The position numbers and the translations under genes were made by a program. From assembly GCA_045586905.1 (NCBI GenBank), contig JAZNBF010000114.1, positions 1 to 14,963 on the forward strand: a DNA stretch of 14,963 nt. Reading direction: 5' to 3'. The notes under the pieces were generated by a model. That model was not told where the DNA came from. It saw only the letters and a program-made list of their open reading frames with translations, and did no database searches. Of this stretch, positions 1 to 6,595 are shown in pieces. Position 1 is the first letter of the stretch, and each line of letters starts with the position of its first letter. Source of the DNA: RGIG1828 sp045586905 (lineage in GTDB: Bacteria; Bacillota; Clostridia; UMGS1810).

Positions 1-1
1 T

Positions 2-835
2 TTAATTGAAAGAAGCATAATAAAAAAATTCAGAAAACAAATCTGGGCACCGTTTATCGAGGCAGTCAAGAGATACAACCTCATCGAAGAGGGTGACAGG
101 ATAGCTGTGTGCATTTCGGGCGGCAAAGACTCATTTCTCCTTGCAAAGCTTATGCAAGAGCTTCACCGTCATTCGCCCGTAAGCTTCGAGCTTGTGTTTT
201 TAGCCATGGACCCCGGCTATAACAAAGCCAACAGAGAAAAAATCGAAGAAAATGCCCGTCTTATGAACATAGATGTCGAAATCTTTGAATCCGACATTTT
301 CGATGTGGCAAACACCGTGACAAAATCGCCCTGCTACCTTTGTGCCCGCATGAGAAGAGGGCATCTCTATGCCAATGCAAAAGAAAGAGGCTGCAACAAA
401 ATTGCCCTTGGGCATCACATGTCCGATGTTATAGAGACCACTCTCATGGCAATGATGCACTCAAGTCAGCTTCAGGCTATGCTCCCACGCCTTAAAAGCA
501 CAAATTTTGAAGGCATGGAGCTCATTCGTCCCATGTATTGCATACTCGAAGATGCAATAGAGGCTTGGCGTGACTATAATGACCTTTCGTTCCTTCAGTG
601 TGCGTGCCGCTTTACCGAAAACTTAGCAGGAGGCGACGGTACAGGCGAATCGAAACGACAGGACACAAAAATGCTCATAAAAGAACTCAAAAAAACCAAC
701 GCGGACATCGAACACAATCTTTTTGAAAGCATACACAATGTTATGGTCGACACCTTCCCCGAATATAAGCTTTCGGGCGAAAGGCACTCGTTTTCAGAAA
801 GATTTGAAAGGGGAGAGTGCGATGAAGACATGTGA
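2..835 (+). CDS. TtcA-like PP-loop ATPase, tRNA 2-thiolation family (5' partial)
   Basis: The frame is open from base 2 with no start codon before a GTG at 107, and the residues before that GTG (IWAPFIEAVKRYNLIEEGD) look like the normal N-terminus of this family, so the gene begins just left of the window. The 277 visible residues hold the ATP-pyrophosphatase loop SGGKDS (residues 39-44), a CxxC pair (PCYLC, Cys111 and Cys114) and a later CAC (QCAC, near residue 200). In TtcA three cysteines bind an iron-sulfur cluster, and the enzyme adenylates and thiolates cytidine 32 of tRNA in the cytoplasm. Family membership is clear, but many clostridial paralogues are uncharacterised, so the exact tRNA target is inferred. 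The 3' end overlaps hydE by 14 bases, which suggests cotranscription and translational coupling. Confidence 0.85.
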   Translation, partial: LIERSIIKKFRKQIWAPFIEAVKRYNLIEEGDRIAVCISGGKDSFLLAKLMQELHRHSPVSFELVFLAMDPGYNKANREKIEENARLMNIDVEIFESDIFDVANTVTKSPCYLCARMRRGHLYANAKERGCNKIALGHHMSDVIETTLMAMMHSSQLQAMLPRLKSTNFEGMELIRPMYCILEDAIEAWRDYNDLSFLQCACRFTENLAGGDGTGESKRQDTKMLIKELKKTNADIEHNLFESIHNVMVDTFPEYKLSGERHSFSERFERGECDEDM

Positions 836-1859
836 CATTGTAAATAAGCTTTCTCTTTCAAAACCCGTCACCGACGATGAGCTTTTGTATCTTTTGAAAG
901 ACGATGCCGACCTTGGCTTCCTTTTTGCTGAGGCCGACCGTGTGCGCAAAGAGGTCTATGGCAACGAGGTCTTCATAAGAGGTCTTATTGAGATTTCCAA
1001 CATCTGCAAAAACAACTGCCTCTATTGCGGCATAAGATGTGCCAACGAAAATATAAATCGCTACCGTCTCACAAAAGACGACATCTTAGCCTGCTGCAAG
1101 GTAGGCTATGACCTTGGCTTTCGCACCTTTGTGCTTCAGGGAGGCGAGGATGAATATTACACCGACGACTGTCTGTCTTCCATTATATATGACATAAAAA
1201 CTCATCATCCCGATGTGGCAGTAACTCTTTCCCTTGGCGAGAGAAGCTTTGAGAGCTACAAAAGACTCTACGATGCAGGCGCCGACCGTTATCTTCTCCG
1301 TCACGAAACTGCCGACGAGGTGCATTATGGCAGGCTTCACCCGGGTTCTATGAAGCTTGAAGAGAGAAAACAATGTCTTTTCAATTTGAAAGATATAGGC
1401 TATCAGGTAGGCTCAGGCTTTATGGTTGGCTCGCCTTTTCAGACAGATGAATCCATCATAAAGGATTTGCGCTTCCTCGAAGAGCTAAACCCCGACATGA
1501 TTGGCATAGGACCGTTTTTGTCTCACACCGACACCCCGTTTAAAGACTACCCAAACGGAAGTCTTGATTTGACACTCAGACTCATTGCAATACTCCGTCT
1601 TATGTTCCCCCATGCTCTCATCCCTGCCACAACTGCCCTCGGCACACTTTCGGAAGATGGCAGAATAAGAGCGCTCAAGATAGGTGCCAATGTTGTTATG
1701 CCAAATCTTTCACCGTCTTCTGTGAGAGCACATTATTCTCTCTATGACAATAAAGCATACTCGGGTGCAGAAGCTGCTGAAAGCTTAAATCTTCTCAGAG
1801 ATCTTGTAAGAAAAGCAGGCTATGAGGTAGCTATCTCCCGTGGAGATGTTAAGAGATAA
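822..1859 (+). CDS. hydE: [FeFe] hydrogenase H-cluster maturase HydE (radical SAM)
   Basis: A 345-residue radical SAM enzyme of the length usual for HydE. The CX3CX2C motif that binds the SAM-cleaving [4Fe-4S] cluster is CKNNCLYC (Cys62, Cys66, Cys69), preceded by LIEISN. Further HydE-like stretches are VLQGGED, the RHETAD...GRLHPGSM segment and MPNLSPSSVRAHYSLYDNK near the C-terminus. HydE works with HydF and HydG to build the diiron subcluster of [FeFe] hydrogenase; neither partner nor a hydrogenase lies in the window. I chose ATG 822 because GGGGAG (810-815) precedes it at good spacing; a longer reading frame runs back to 723 but has no ribosome site and lies inside the upstream gene. The related radical SAM proteins PylB and BioB are less likely given the motifs. 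Confidence 0.9.
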   Translation: MKTCDIVNKLSLSKPVTDDELLYLLKDDADLGFLFAEADRVRKEVYGNEVFIRGLIEISNICKNNCLYCGIRCANENINRYRLTKDDILACCKVGYDLGFRTFVLQGGEDEYYTDDCLSSIIYDIKTHHPDVAVTLSLGERSFESYKRLYDAGADRYLLRHETADEVHYGRLHPGSMKLEERKQCLFNLKDIGYQVGSGFMVGSPFQTDESIIKDLRFLEELNPDMIGIGPFLSHTDTPFKDYPNGSLDLTLRLIAILRLMFPHALIPATTALGTLSEDGRIRALKIGANVVMPNLSPSSVRAHYSLYDNKAYSGAEAAESLNLLRDLVRKAGYEVAISRGDVKR

Positions 1860-1896
1860 TTAGTTTTTTGTATGATTTTTTGTATTCTGTTTTCAA

Positions 1897-2063
1897 GGGA
1901 TAGGAAAAATTTTTCAGAATTGACAAACCGAATGCCAATCGAGAGTTTTTCTCGATTGGCACAGTAGCCCGAAGCTGTACAAAGGTGCTGCGAGGGAGAG
2001 GTTTGTCAAGAGCAAAAGGCAACAGATAAGAGAAAACCATCGTCTTTAAAGACGATGGTTTTC
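1897..2063 (-). repeat. Intergenic structured repeat, copy A (short core)
   Basis: Read on the minus strand, this copy starts with a 32-base palindrome (2032-2063), then a conserved 24-base left end (1998-2021), a 64-base core (1934-1997) and a conserved 37-base right end (1897-1933). The left end is 23/24 identical and the right end 34/37 identical, by eye, to positions 7346-7369 and 7745-7781. The ends carry complementary TGACAAACC (1921-1929) and GGTTTGTCA (2000-2008), so the element can fold on itself. The core contains a strong stem, GCCAATCGAG (1934-1943) with CTCGATTGGC (1951-1960). No coding frame in it looks real. It may be a MITE-like or REP-like element or a structured RNA. Confidence 0.7.
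2032..2063. terminator. Bidirectional terminator-like perfect palindrome between hydE and noc
   Basis: GAAAACCATCGTCTTT (2032-2047) is followed directly by its exact reverse complement (2048-2063), a 32-base palindrome whose TTTAAA centre would form the loop. A and T runs flank the GC core on both sides. It sits between the convergent ends of hydE and noc and could stop transcription from both. The same CATCGTCT/AGACGATG core recurs in the hairpin at 7304-7335. Confidence 0.7.
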
Positions 2064-2156
2064 CACATTTATGAAAATTTTGTTCTCAACTAATCATATG
2101 CACAAAAACATTATATTTTTCTGCCTTTTGCGTTCTGGAATATTTTTACATCCCTT

Positions 2157-3014
2157 CTATACTTTCGGTATGTGAATGATGTATTCATAATATTCTTCAC
2201 ATTCATTATCTATGCTCTCTGCCTCAATCCCGTTTTTGCGCATTACATCAATTGCATGGCGCACAGTGTTTGCAAAGATTCTCACATCTTTGACAGGTGT
2301 TTTTGATGCAAATGATTTTATGTCCGACTTTTTCTTTATTTTTTTCGTGAGCATTTCTTCAATAAGCTCTTCCGTCTGTGCCACATTGAGATTTTTCTCG
2401 GTTATTTTTTCAAGTGCCTGAAGCTGTCTGTCTTCGTCTTCAAGTCTCAGAAGCGCTCTTGCGTGGCGCTCGGTGAGTGAGCTTTCTTTTATTACTTCTC
2501 TCACTGCACTTGACAATTTCAAAAGCCTCACTTTGTTGGCCACCGAGCTTTGAGTTTTTCCGAGGCGCTTTGCAAGCTCTTCCTGAGTGAATCCAAAAGA
2601 ACACAAAAGGTTGCGATAGCCCTCTGCCTCCTCCATAAAGCTTAAGTTTTCCCTCTGGATGTTTTCAATAAGAGCCACAACTGCCGAGTCATTATCGCCA
2701 AGCGACACCACAATTGCAGGAATTTTTAAAAGTCCTGCCATAACCGATGCCCTCAGCCTTCTCTCTCCTGCCACAAGCTCATAGCGCTCGTTTGCAAGGC
2801 GCCTCACGGTTATCGGCTGTATCACACCGTATTTTTTAATCGACTCACACAGCTCTCCAATAGCCGACGAGTCAAAACGGATCCTCGGCTGATGGGGATT
2901 GGCGCTGATCTGATGCACAGGGATTTCTATCAGCTTATTCTCCTCCCGTTTTGCCTTATATTCCTCTGTGTATGATATGGGCAAAGCTTTTTTCAGTGCT
3001 CTGACAAGTTCCAT
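2157..3014 (-). CDS. noc: Nucleoid occlusion protein Noc (ParB/Spo0J family)
   Basis: A 285-residue ParB-family protein. It has the ParB N-terminal CTPase domain with NPHQPR (39-44), GERRLRA (83-89) and ENIQRE (117-122), then a helix-turn-helix around residues 143-167 (TQEELAKRLGKTQSSVANKV). The tail TEKNLNVAQTEELIEEML, the VRIFANTVRHAID segment and the end EEYYEYIIHIPK match Bacillus Noc better than ParB/Spo0J. The first residues, MELVRALKKAL, could form the short amphipathic helix with which Noc binds the membrane. Noc binds scattered DNA sites and blocks division over the nucleoid. The start has a perfect AAGGAGG site on the minus strand (3021-3029). No parA, rsmG or mnmG gene is adjacent, so the usual chromosomal context is missing. 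A plain ParB remains an alternative. Confidence 0.85.
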   Translation of the reverse strand: MELVRALKKALPISYTEEYKAKREENKLIEIPVHQISANPHQPRIRFDSSAIGELCESIKKYGVIQPITVRRLANERYELVAGERRLRASVMAGLLKIPAIVVSLGDNDSAVVALIENIQRENLSFMEEAEGYRNLLCSFGFTQEELAKRLGKTQSSVANKVRLLKLSSAVREVIKESSLTERHARALLRLEDEDRQLQALEKITEKNLNVAQTEELIEEMLTKKIKKKSDIKSFASKTPVKDVRIFANTVRHAIDVMRKNGIEAESIDNECEEYYEYIIHIPKV

Positions 3015-3050
3015 AATTTATCCTCCTTCGTTTTTCTATCTACCATATAA

Positions 3051-3059
3051 ATTATATCA
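3051..3059 (-). promoter_or_regulatory. Extended -10 promoter for noc
   Basis: On the minus strand the sequence reads TGATATAAT, a TGn extended -10 with a perfect TATAAT hexamer (plus strand 3051-3056), about 40 bases upstream of the noc start. No good -35 hexamer lies 16-18 bases further upstream, as often seen with extended -10 promoters. Confidence 0.55.
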
Positions 3060-3197
3060 AGGCAGGGCTGAAAAGGGAAATGGTTTTGCTCGTTTTAAAA
3101 AGACAAAGCCTCCGATTTCCCGTCTTAAAAAACAATTGCCCATAGCGATTTGGGGGCAAAAGTTTTCTTTTGTGTCAGCTTTTGCGACGGAAAGTTT

Positions 3198-3325
3198 TGC
3201 ATGAATTATTCATAAAGAACTGCATAAAATTGAATAATTATACAAAAAATATACATAAAATTGCGCTTTTGGTGCATAATTATTGTAAAAATATGAAAAA
3301 AGTGTTTAAATTTTGCATAAAAGTG
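3198..3325. promoter_or_regulatory. AT-rich region with repeated TGCATAA-like motifs upstream of the ABC transporter
   Basis: Five related motifs lie in 128 bases before the promoter: TGCATGAATTATTCATAA (3198-3215, containing the palindrome TGAATTATTCA), TGCATAAAATTGAATAATTA (from 3221), TACATAAAATTG (from 3252), TGCATAATTATTGTA (3273-3287) and TTGCATAAAAGTG (3313-3325). They resemble the loose AT-rich palindromes bound by ArgR-type repressors, which would suit an amino acid transporter. This is an inference from pattern only; AT-rich intergenic DNA can mimic it. Confidence 0.35.
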
Positions 3326-3354
3326 TTGACAGCATATGTTTTGTGTGCTAGAAT
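3326..3354 (+). promoter_or_regulatory. SigA-type promoter for the amino acid ABC operon
   Basis: A perfect TTGACA (3326-3331), a 17-base spacer and TAGAAT (3349-3354). It precedes the start of the binding-protein gene by about 65 bases and lies next to the last of the repeated TGCATAA motifs. A strong promoter fits the highly biased codon use of the first gene. Confidence 0.85.
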
Positions 3355-3418
3355 TATTCTTGTCAAAAGGATTTGCACTTTTTGTAAATCAAAAAAATTT
3401 ATTTTGGAGGAAACAAAA

Positions 3419-4174
3419 ATGAAAAAATTTCTTAAACTCACTTCACTCGTTTTAGCAGTAGTACTCGCAGTAGCTTGCTTCGCAGCATGCTCAAATGATT
3501 CAGGTTCAAAAGAAGACACAGTTCTCACAATGGCAACAAGTGCTGACTTCCCGCCCTATGAATATTACGAGAACGACAAAATCGTTGGTATCGACATCGA
3601 AATCATGGAAGCTGTTTGCGCTAAAATCGGTATGACACTCGAACCTCAGGACATGAGCTTCGACTCCGTTATCGGTGCTGCACAGACCGGTAAAACCGAC
3701 ATCGCTATGAGCGGTATCACCATCACAGAAGACAGAAAGAACATGGTAGACTTCACAATCCCCTACACATCAACAGCTCAGTCCATCATCGTTTTAGAAG
3801 ATGGCGAAATCGCAGCTAAAGCCGATCTCGAAGGCAAAAAAATCGGTGTTCAGATCAACACCACAGGTGACACACAGGTTACCGAAGAATTCGGCGACGA
3901 TGCAGTAGACCGTTATCAGAACGGTGCTCTCGCAGTAGAAAGCCTCAAAAACGGTAAAGTTGATTGCGTAGTTATCGACGGTGAAGTTGCAAAAGCTCTC
4001 GTAGAAGCTAACGAAGGCCTCACAATCATCTCCGATGCATATTCAATCGAAGAATACGCTATCGCTCTCAAAAAAGGCAACACCGAGCTTTTAGACAAAA
4101 TCAACACAGCTCTTGAAGAAATCCTTGCAGATGGCACAGTTGACGCTATCATGGCAAAATATATCGAAGAATAA
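3419..4174 (+). CDS. Polar amino acid ABC transporter, substrate-binding lipoprotein
   Basis: A 251-residue extracellular solute-binding protein of the type 2 periplasmic-binding fold (SBP family 3). The N-terminus has a KK pair, a hydrophobic segment and a lipobox FAAC with the lipid-modified cysteine at residue 24, followed by a serine-rich linker. Family signatures are FPPYEYYEN (44-52), GIDIEIMEAV (57-66), SGITITEDRKNMVDFTIPY (98-116, with the ligand-contacting Arg106) and DCVVIDGEVA. It would deliver a polar amino acid to the permease and ATPase encoded downstream. ATG 3419 is chosen because GGAGG lies at 3406-3410 and the lipoprotein signal begins there, although the frame stays open to 3170. 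Codon use is strikingly uniform (GGT, ATC, GAA, AAA, GTT), unlike its neighbours, which suggests high expression. The precise substrate cannot be read from sequence. Confidence 0.92.
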   Translation: MKKFLKLTSLVLAVVLAVACFAACSNDSGSKEDTVLTMATSADFPPYEYYENDKIVGIDIEIMEAVCAKIGMTLEPQDMSFDSVIGAAQTGKTDIAMSGITITEDRKNMVDFTIPYTSTAQSIIVLEDGEIAAKADLEGKKIGVQINTTGDTQVTEEFGDDAVDRYQNGALAVESLKNGKVDCVVIDGEVAKALVEANEGLTIISDAYSIEEYAIALKKGNTELLDKINTALEEILADGTVDAIMAKYIEE

Positions 4175-4201
4175 TTCTTTGATAAACAAATTATAACCAT
4201 T

Positions 4202-4231
4202 AAAAGAGGTAGGTTTTCATCTGCCTCTTTT
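4202..4231 (+). terminator. Terminator-like hairpin between binding-protein and permease genes
   Basis: AAAAGAGGTAG (4202-4212) pairs with CTGCCTCTTTT (4221-4231), with one T-G wobble, and is followed by ACGATTTTTTG. It lies 27 bases after the lipoprotein stop and before the permease ribosome site. A leaky terminator here would give more binding protein than membrane components, a common arrangement in ABC operons. Confidence 0.7.
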
Positions 4232-4258
4232 ACGATTTTTTGAAAGGACTTAAAAGAT

Positions 4259-4972
4259 ATGACATTTAAGGAAAGATTTTTTCTTAATTTTATAAAAGAC
4301 GATCGCTGGCACTATCTCACCGACGGTCTTTTGGTTACACTTGAGGTCACATTTTTTGCAGTGCTCTTAGGCATTGTGATAGGTGTTATACTTGCAGGCG
4401 TGCGTTCCACACACGATAAGCTCATCGATCGCACAAGATCGCCTCTGGGCAAAATCATTTTAAAGTTTTTCAACTCCATCGCCAACATCTACCTCACAGT
4501 TATAAGGGGTACACCTGTTACCGTTCAGCTTATGATTGCCTACTATGTAATCTTTGTTACATCAAACAACAAAGTTTTGGTTGCAGTGCTTGCATTTGGT
4601 ATCAACTCCGGTGCATATGTTGCCGAAATTGTGCGCTCGGGCATCATGAGTATAGACGAAGGTCAGACCGAGGCAGGCAGAAGCCTTGGCTTCAACTATG
4701 TGCAGACGATGTTTTACATAGTTCTTCCTCAGGCATTTAAAAATGTGCTCCCTGCTCTTGCAAACGAATTTATAGTGCTCCTCAAAGAAACCTCCGTCTG
4801 CGGCTATGTTGCTCTTCAGGACCTCACCCGTGGCGGCGATATCATCAGAGGAAGAACCTACGATGCTTTCTTCCCACTCCTTGCAGTAGCAGCAATTTAC
4901 CTTGTTATGGTAATGGTGTTCAGCAAATTTGTATCCATCCTCGAAAGGAGGCTGCGTAAGAGTGAACGATAA
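4259..4972 (+). CDS. Polar amino acid ABC transporter permease (HisMQ/GlnP type)
   Basis: A 237-residue integral membrane protein. A first long hydrophobic segment covers residues 22-48, RGTP (83-86) and the following YYVIF segment match the HisM/GlnP family, and the EAA loop that docks on the ATPase is EAGRSLGFN (138-146) with the following IVLPQAFKNVLPAL. A final membrane segment lies near residues 200-225. It probably works as a homodimer, as only one permease is encoded. ATG 4259 is preceded by GAAAGGA (4242-4248). The 3' end overlaps the ATPase gene by 11 bases. Confidence 0.93.
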   Translation: MTFKERFFLNFIKDDRWHYLTDGLLVTLEVTFFAVLLGIVIGVILAGVRSTHDKLIDRTRSPLGKIILKFFNSIANIYLTVIRGTPVTVQLMIAYYVIFVTSNNKVLVAVLAFGINSGAYVAEIVRSGIMSIDEGQTEAGRSLGFNYVQTMFYIVLPQAFKNVLPALANEFIVLLKETSVCGYVALQDLTRGGDIIRGRTYDAFFPLLAVAAIYLVMVMVFSKFVSILERRLRKSER

Positions 4973-5702
4973 TATAATCCTTTCTACCAAAAAGCTTTCC
5001 AAATGCTTCAAAGGGAAGATTCATGCCCTCCGTGAAGTAGACATCGACATCAAAAAAGGTGAGGTTGTTGTTATCATTGGACCTTCGGGCAGTGGTAAGT
5101 CGACTCTTCTTCGCTCCTTCAACCGACTCGAAGAACCCACAAGCGGTCACATCTTCTTTGAAGGTGTCGACATCATGGACAGAAAAACCGACATCAACAA
5201 AATGAGAGAAAAAATGGGCATGGTTTTTCAGCAGTTCAATCTGTTCCCGCAGATGACCGTGCTCGGCAATATGACTCTCGCTCCCATAAAGCTTTTAGGG
5301 CTCAGCAAAGCCGATGCCGAAAAAAATGCAATGGAGCTGCTTGAACGTGTTGGCCTTGCCGACCGTGCCGAATCTTATCCGTCACAGCTTTCGGGTGGTC
5401 AGAAACAGCGTGTGGCAATTGTGAGAGCTCTCATGATGAACCCCGAAATGATGCTCTTCGACGAGCCCACCTCAGCGCTTGATCCCGAAATGGTTGGCGA
5501 GGTGCTCGATGTTATGAAAAGTCTTGCCAAAGAGGGCATGACCATGGCAGTTGTAACTCATGAAATGGGCTTTGCGCGCGAGGTTGCCGACAGGGTTGTA
5601 TTTATGGCAGACGGTGCCATCGAAGAAGAGGGCAGTCCTGACGAAATCTTTACAAATCCGAAAAGTGAGAGAACCAAGCAATTTTTGCAGAGTATCTTAT
5701 AA
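4962..5702 (+). CDS. Polar amino acid ABC transporter ATP-binding protein (GlnQ/HisP type)
   Basis: A 246-residue ABC ATPase with all canonical motifs: Walker A GPSGSGKST (40-48), Q-loop VFQQFNLFP (88-96), signature LSGGQKQR (143-150), Walker B MMLFDEP (163-169), D-loop SALDP and switch histidine in VTHEMGFA (His200). Length and motif spacing fit the polar amino acid uptake family. The start is taken as GTG 4962 with AAAGGAGG at 4944-4951; the frame runs back to an ATG at 4929, but that lies upstream of the ribosome site and inside the permease gene. The overlap with the permease implies coupled translation. Confidence 0.93.
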   Translation: MNDNIILSTKKLSKCFKGKIHALREVDIDIKKGEVVVIIGPSGSGKSTLLRSFNRLEEPTSGHIFFEGVDIMDRKTDINKMREKMGMVFQQFNLFPQMTVLGNMTLAPIKLLGLSKADAEKNAMELLERVGLADRAESYPSQLSGGQKQRVAIVRALMMNPEMMLFDEPTSALDPEMVGEVLDVMKSLAKEGMTMAVVTHEMGFAREVADRVVFMADGAIEEEGSPDEIFTNPKSERTKQFLQSIL

Positions 5703-5707
5703 AAAGC

Positions 5708-5740
5708 GGGGCTGTATTTTTATACAGTCCCTATGTTTTT
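5708..5740 (+). terminator. Intrinsic terminator of the amino acid ABC operon
   Basis: GGGGCTGTAT (5708-5717) pairs with ATACAGTCCC (5722-5731), with one G-T wobble and a TTTT loop, then TATGTTTTT. It begins five bases after the ATPase stop codon. Confidence 0.85.
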
Positions 5741-5796
5741 AACGTGGCAGAAGCAAAAATTAACCATTGAAAATCGAGGTTCAGATAACTTCTGTC

Positions 5797-5806
5797 ACCC
5801 TAGGGT
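5797..5806. promoter_or_regulatory. Palindrome ACCCTAGGGT at the ribosome-site position of the acyltransferase gene
   Basis: A perfect ten-base palindrome ends six bases before ATG 5813 and supplies the only purine-rich stretch (AGGG, 5802-5805) that could act as a weak ribosome site. A protein or fold occupying it could block translation. Ten bases is short, so chance is possible. Confidence 0.3.
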
Positions 5807-5812
5807 AAACAA

Positions 5813-6595
5813 ATGAAAAAACCATCAAAATTTTCAAAATTAATTTTCAATATTTTAGTCCCCGTCATCCGTTTTTTCTTCGGCAAACAGGAAATCGTAG
5901 GCATAGATAAAATCCCTCCGTCCGATGCCATTATCGTGGCAAACCACTGTCAGATGTCAGGGCCACTGGTGGGCGAATTTTACATGCCCAAATCGGTCTA
6001 CACATGGTGCGCAGGAGAAATGATGAAATTTTCGGAAGTTCCGTCATATGCTTTTTCTGATTTCTGGTCGCAAAAGCCAAGATGGACACATCCTTTCTAT
6101 AAGGCTCTTTCATATCTCATTGCTCCTCTTGCAGTGTGCCTTTTTAACAATGCACGCACAATAGCAGTTTATAGGGATGCCAGAGTGCTCGGCACCTTCA
6201 AAAAAACGGTTAAATTTTTAGAAGATGGCAAAAATATACTCATCTTTCCCGAAAAAGATGAAAAATGCAATAATATCATCTACACCTTTCAGAAAAACTA
6301 CATAGACATTGCAAAGCTCTACTACAAAAAGACGGGCAGAGCGATTCAGTTTGTGCCTCTCTACATTGCGCCCACCATGAAAAAATCATATGTGGGCGAC
6401 TCCATCACCTTTTGTCCCGACAAAGACTTTGCAAAAGAAAAAGAGAGAATCAATTTTCTTCTTCAGGAAGAGATAACAAACCTTGGGCGCAATCTTCCCG
6501 AGCACATTGTTGTGCCCTACCGGAACATGCCCAAAAAGTATTATATATCCAACAAAGCTTTTGATGAGGTGCCCCATGAGAAAACCCGTAGTTGA
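5813..6595 (+). CDS. PlsC-like phospholipid/glycerol acyltransferase, atypical active site
   Basis: A 260-residue protein with the layout of the LPLAT/PlsC family: an N-terminal hydrophobic segment (about 10-23), VANHCQMSG (42-50) at the place of the NHx4D catalytic motif, IAVYRDA (117-123) at the motif II position, IFPEKDE (144-150) in place of FPEGTR, and FVPLYIAP as motif IV. Typical enzymes transfer an acyl chain to lysophosphatidate or a related acceptor at the membrane. Here the histidine (His45) is kept but the catalytic aspartate is glycine (Gly50), and the FPEG glycine is lysine. The protein may use a changed chemistry or acceptor, or may be inactive. It overlaps the PAP2 gene by 20 bases, so the two probably act in one lipid pathway. 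The start follows the ACCCTAGGGT palindrome and has only a weak ribosome site. Confidence 0.75.
   Translation: MKKPSKFSKLIFNILVPVIRFFFGKQEIVGIDKIPPSDAIIVANHCQMSGPLVGEFYMPKSVYTWCAGEMMKFSEVPSYAFSDFWSQKPRWTHPFYKALSYLIAPLAVCLFNNARTIAVYRDARVLGTFKKTVKFLEDGKNILIFPEKDEKCNNIIYTFQKNYIDIAKLYYKKTGRAIQFVPLYIAPTMKKSYVGDSITFCPDKDFAKEKERINFLLQEEITNLGRNLPEHIVVPYRNMPKKYYISNKAFDEVPHEKTRS

Noticed and set aside
723..821. A longer N-terminus for HydE beginning at 723.
   Set aside because: It would overlap the TtcA-like gene by over 110 bases, lacks a ribosome site, and the extra residues do not resemble HydE.
1849..2040. A 63-codon minus-strand ORF between hydE and noc.
   Set aside because: It lies entirely over repeat copy A and the end of hydE and has no ribosome site; its peptide follows the repeat sequence.
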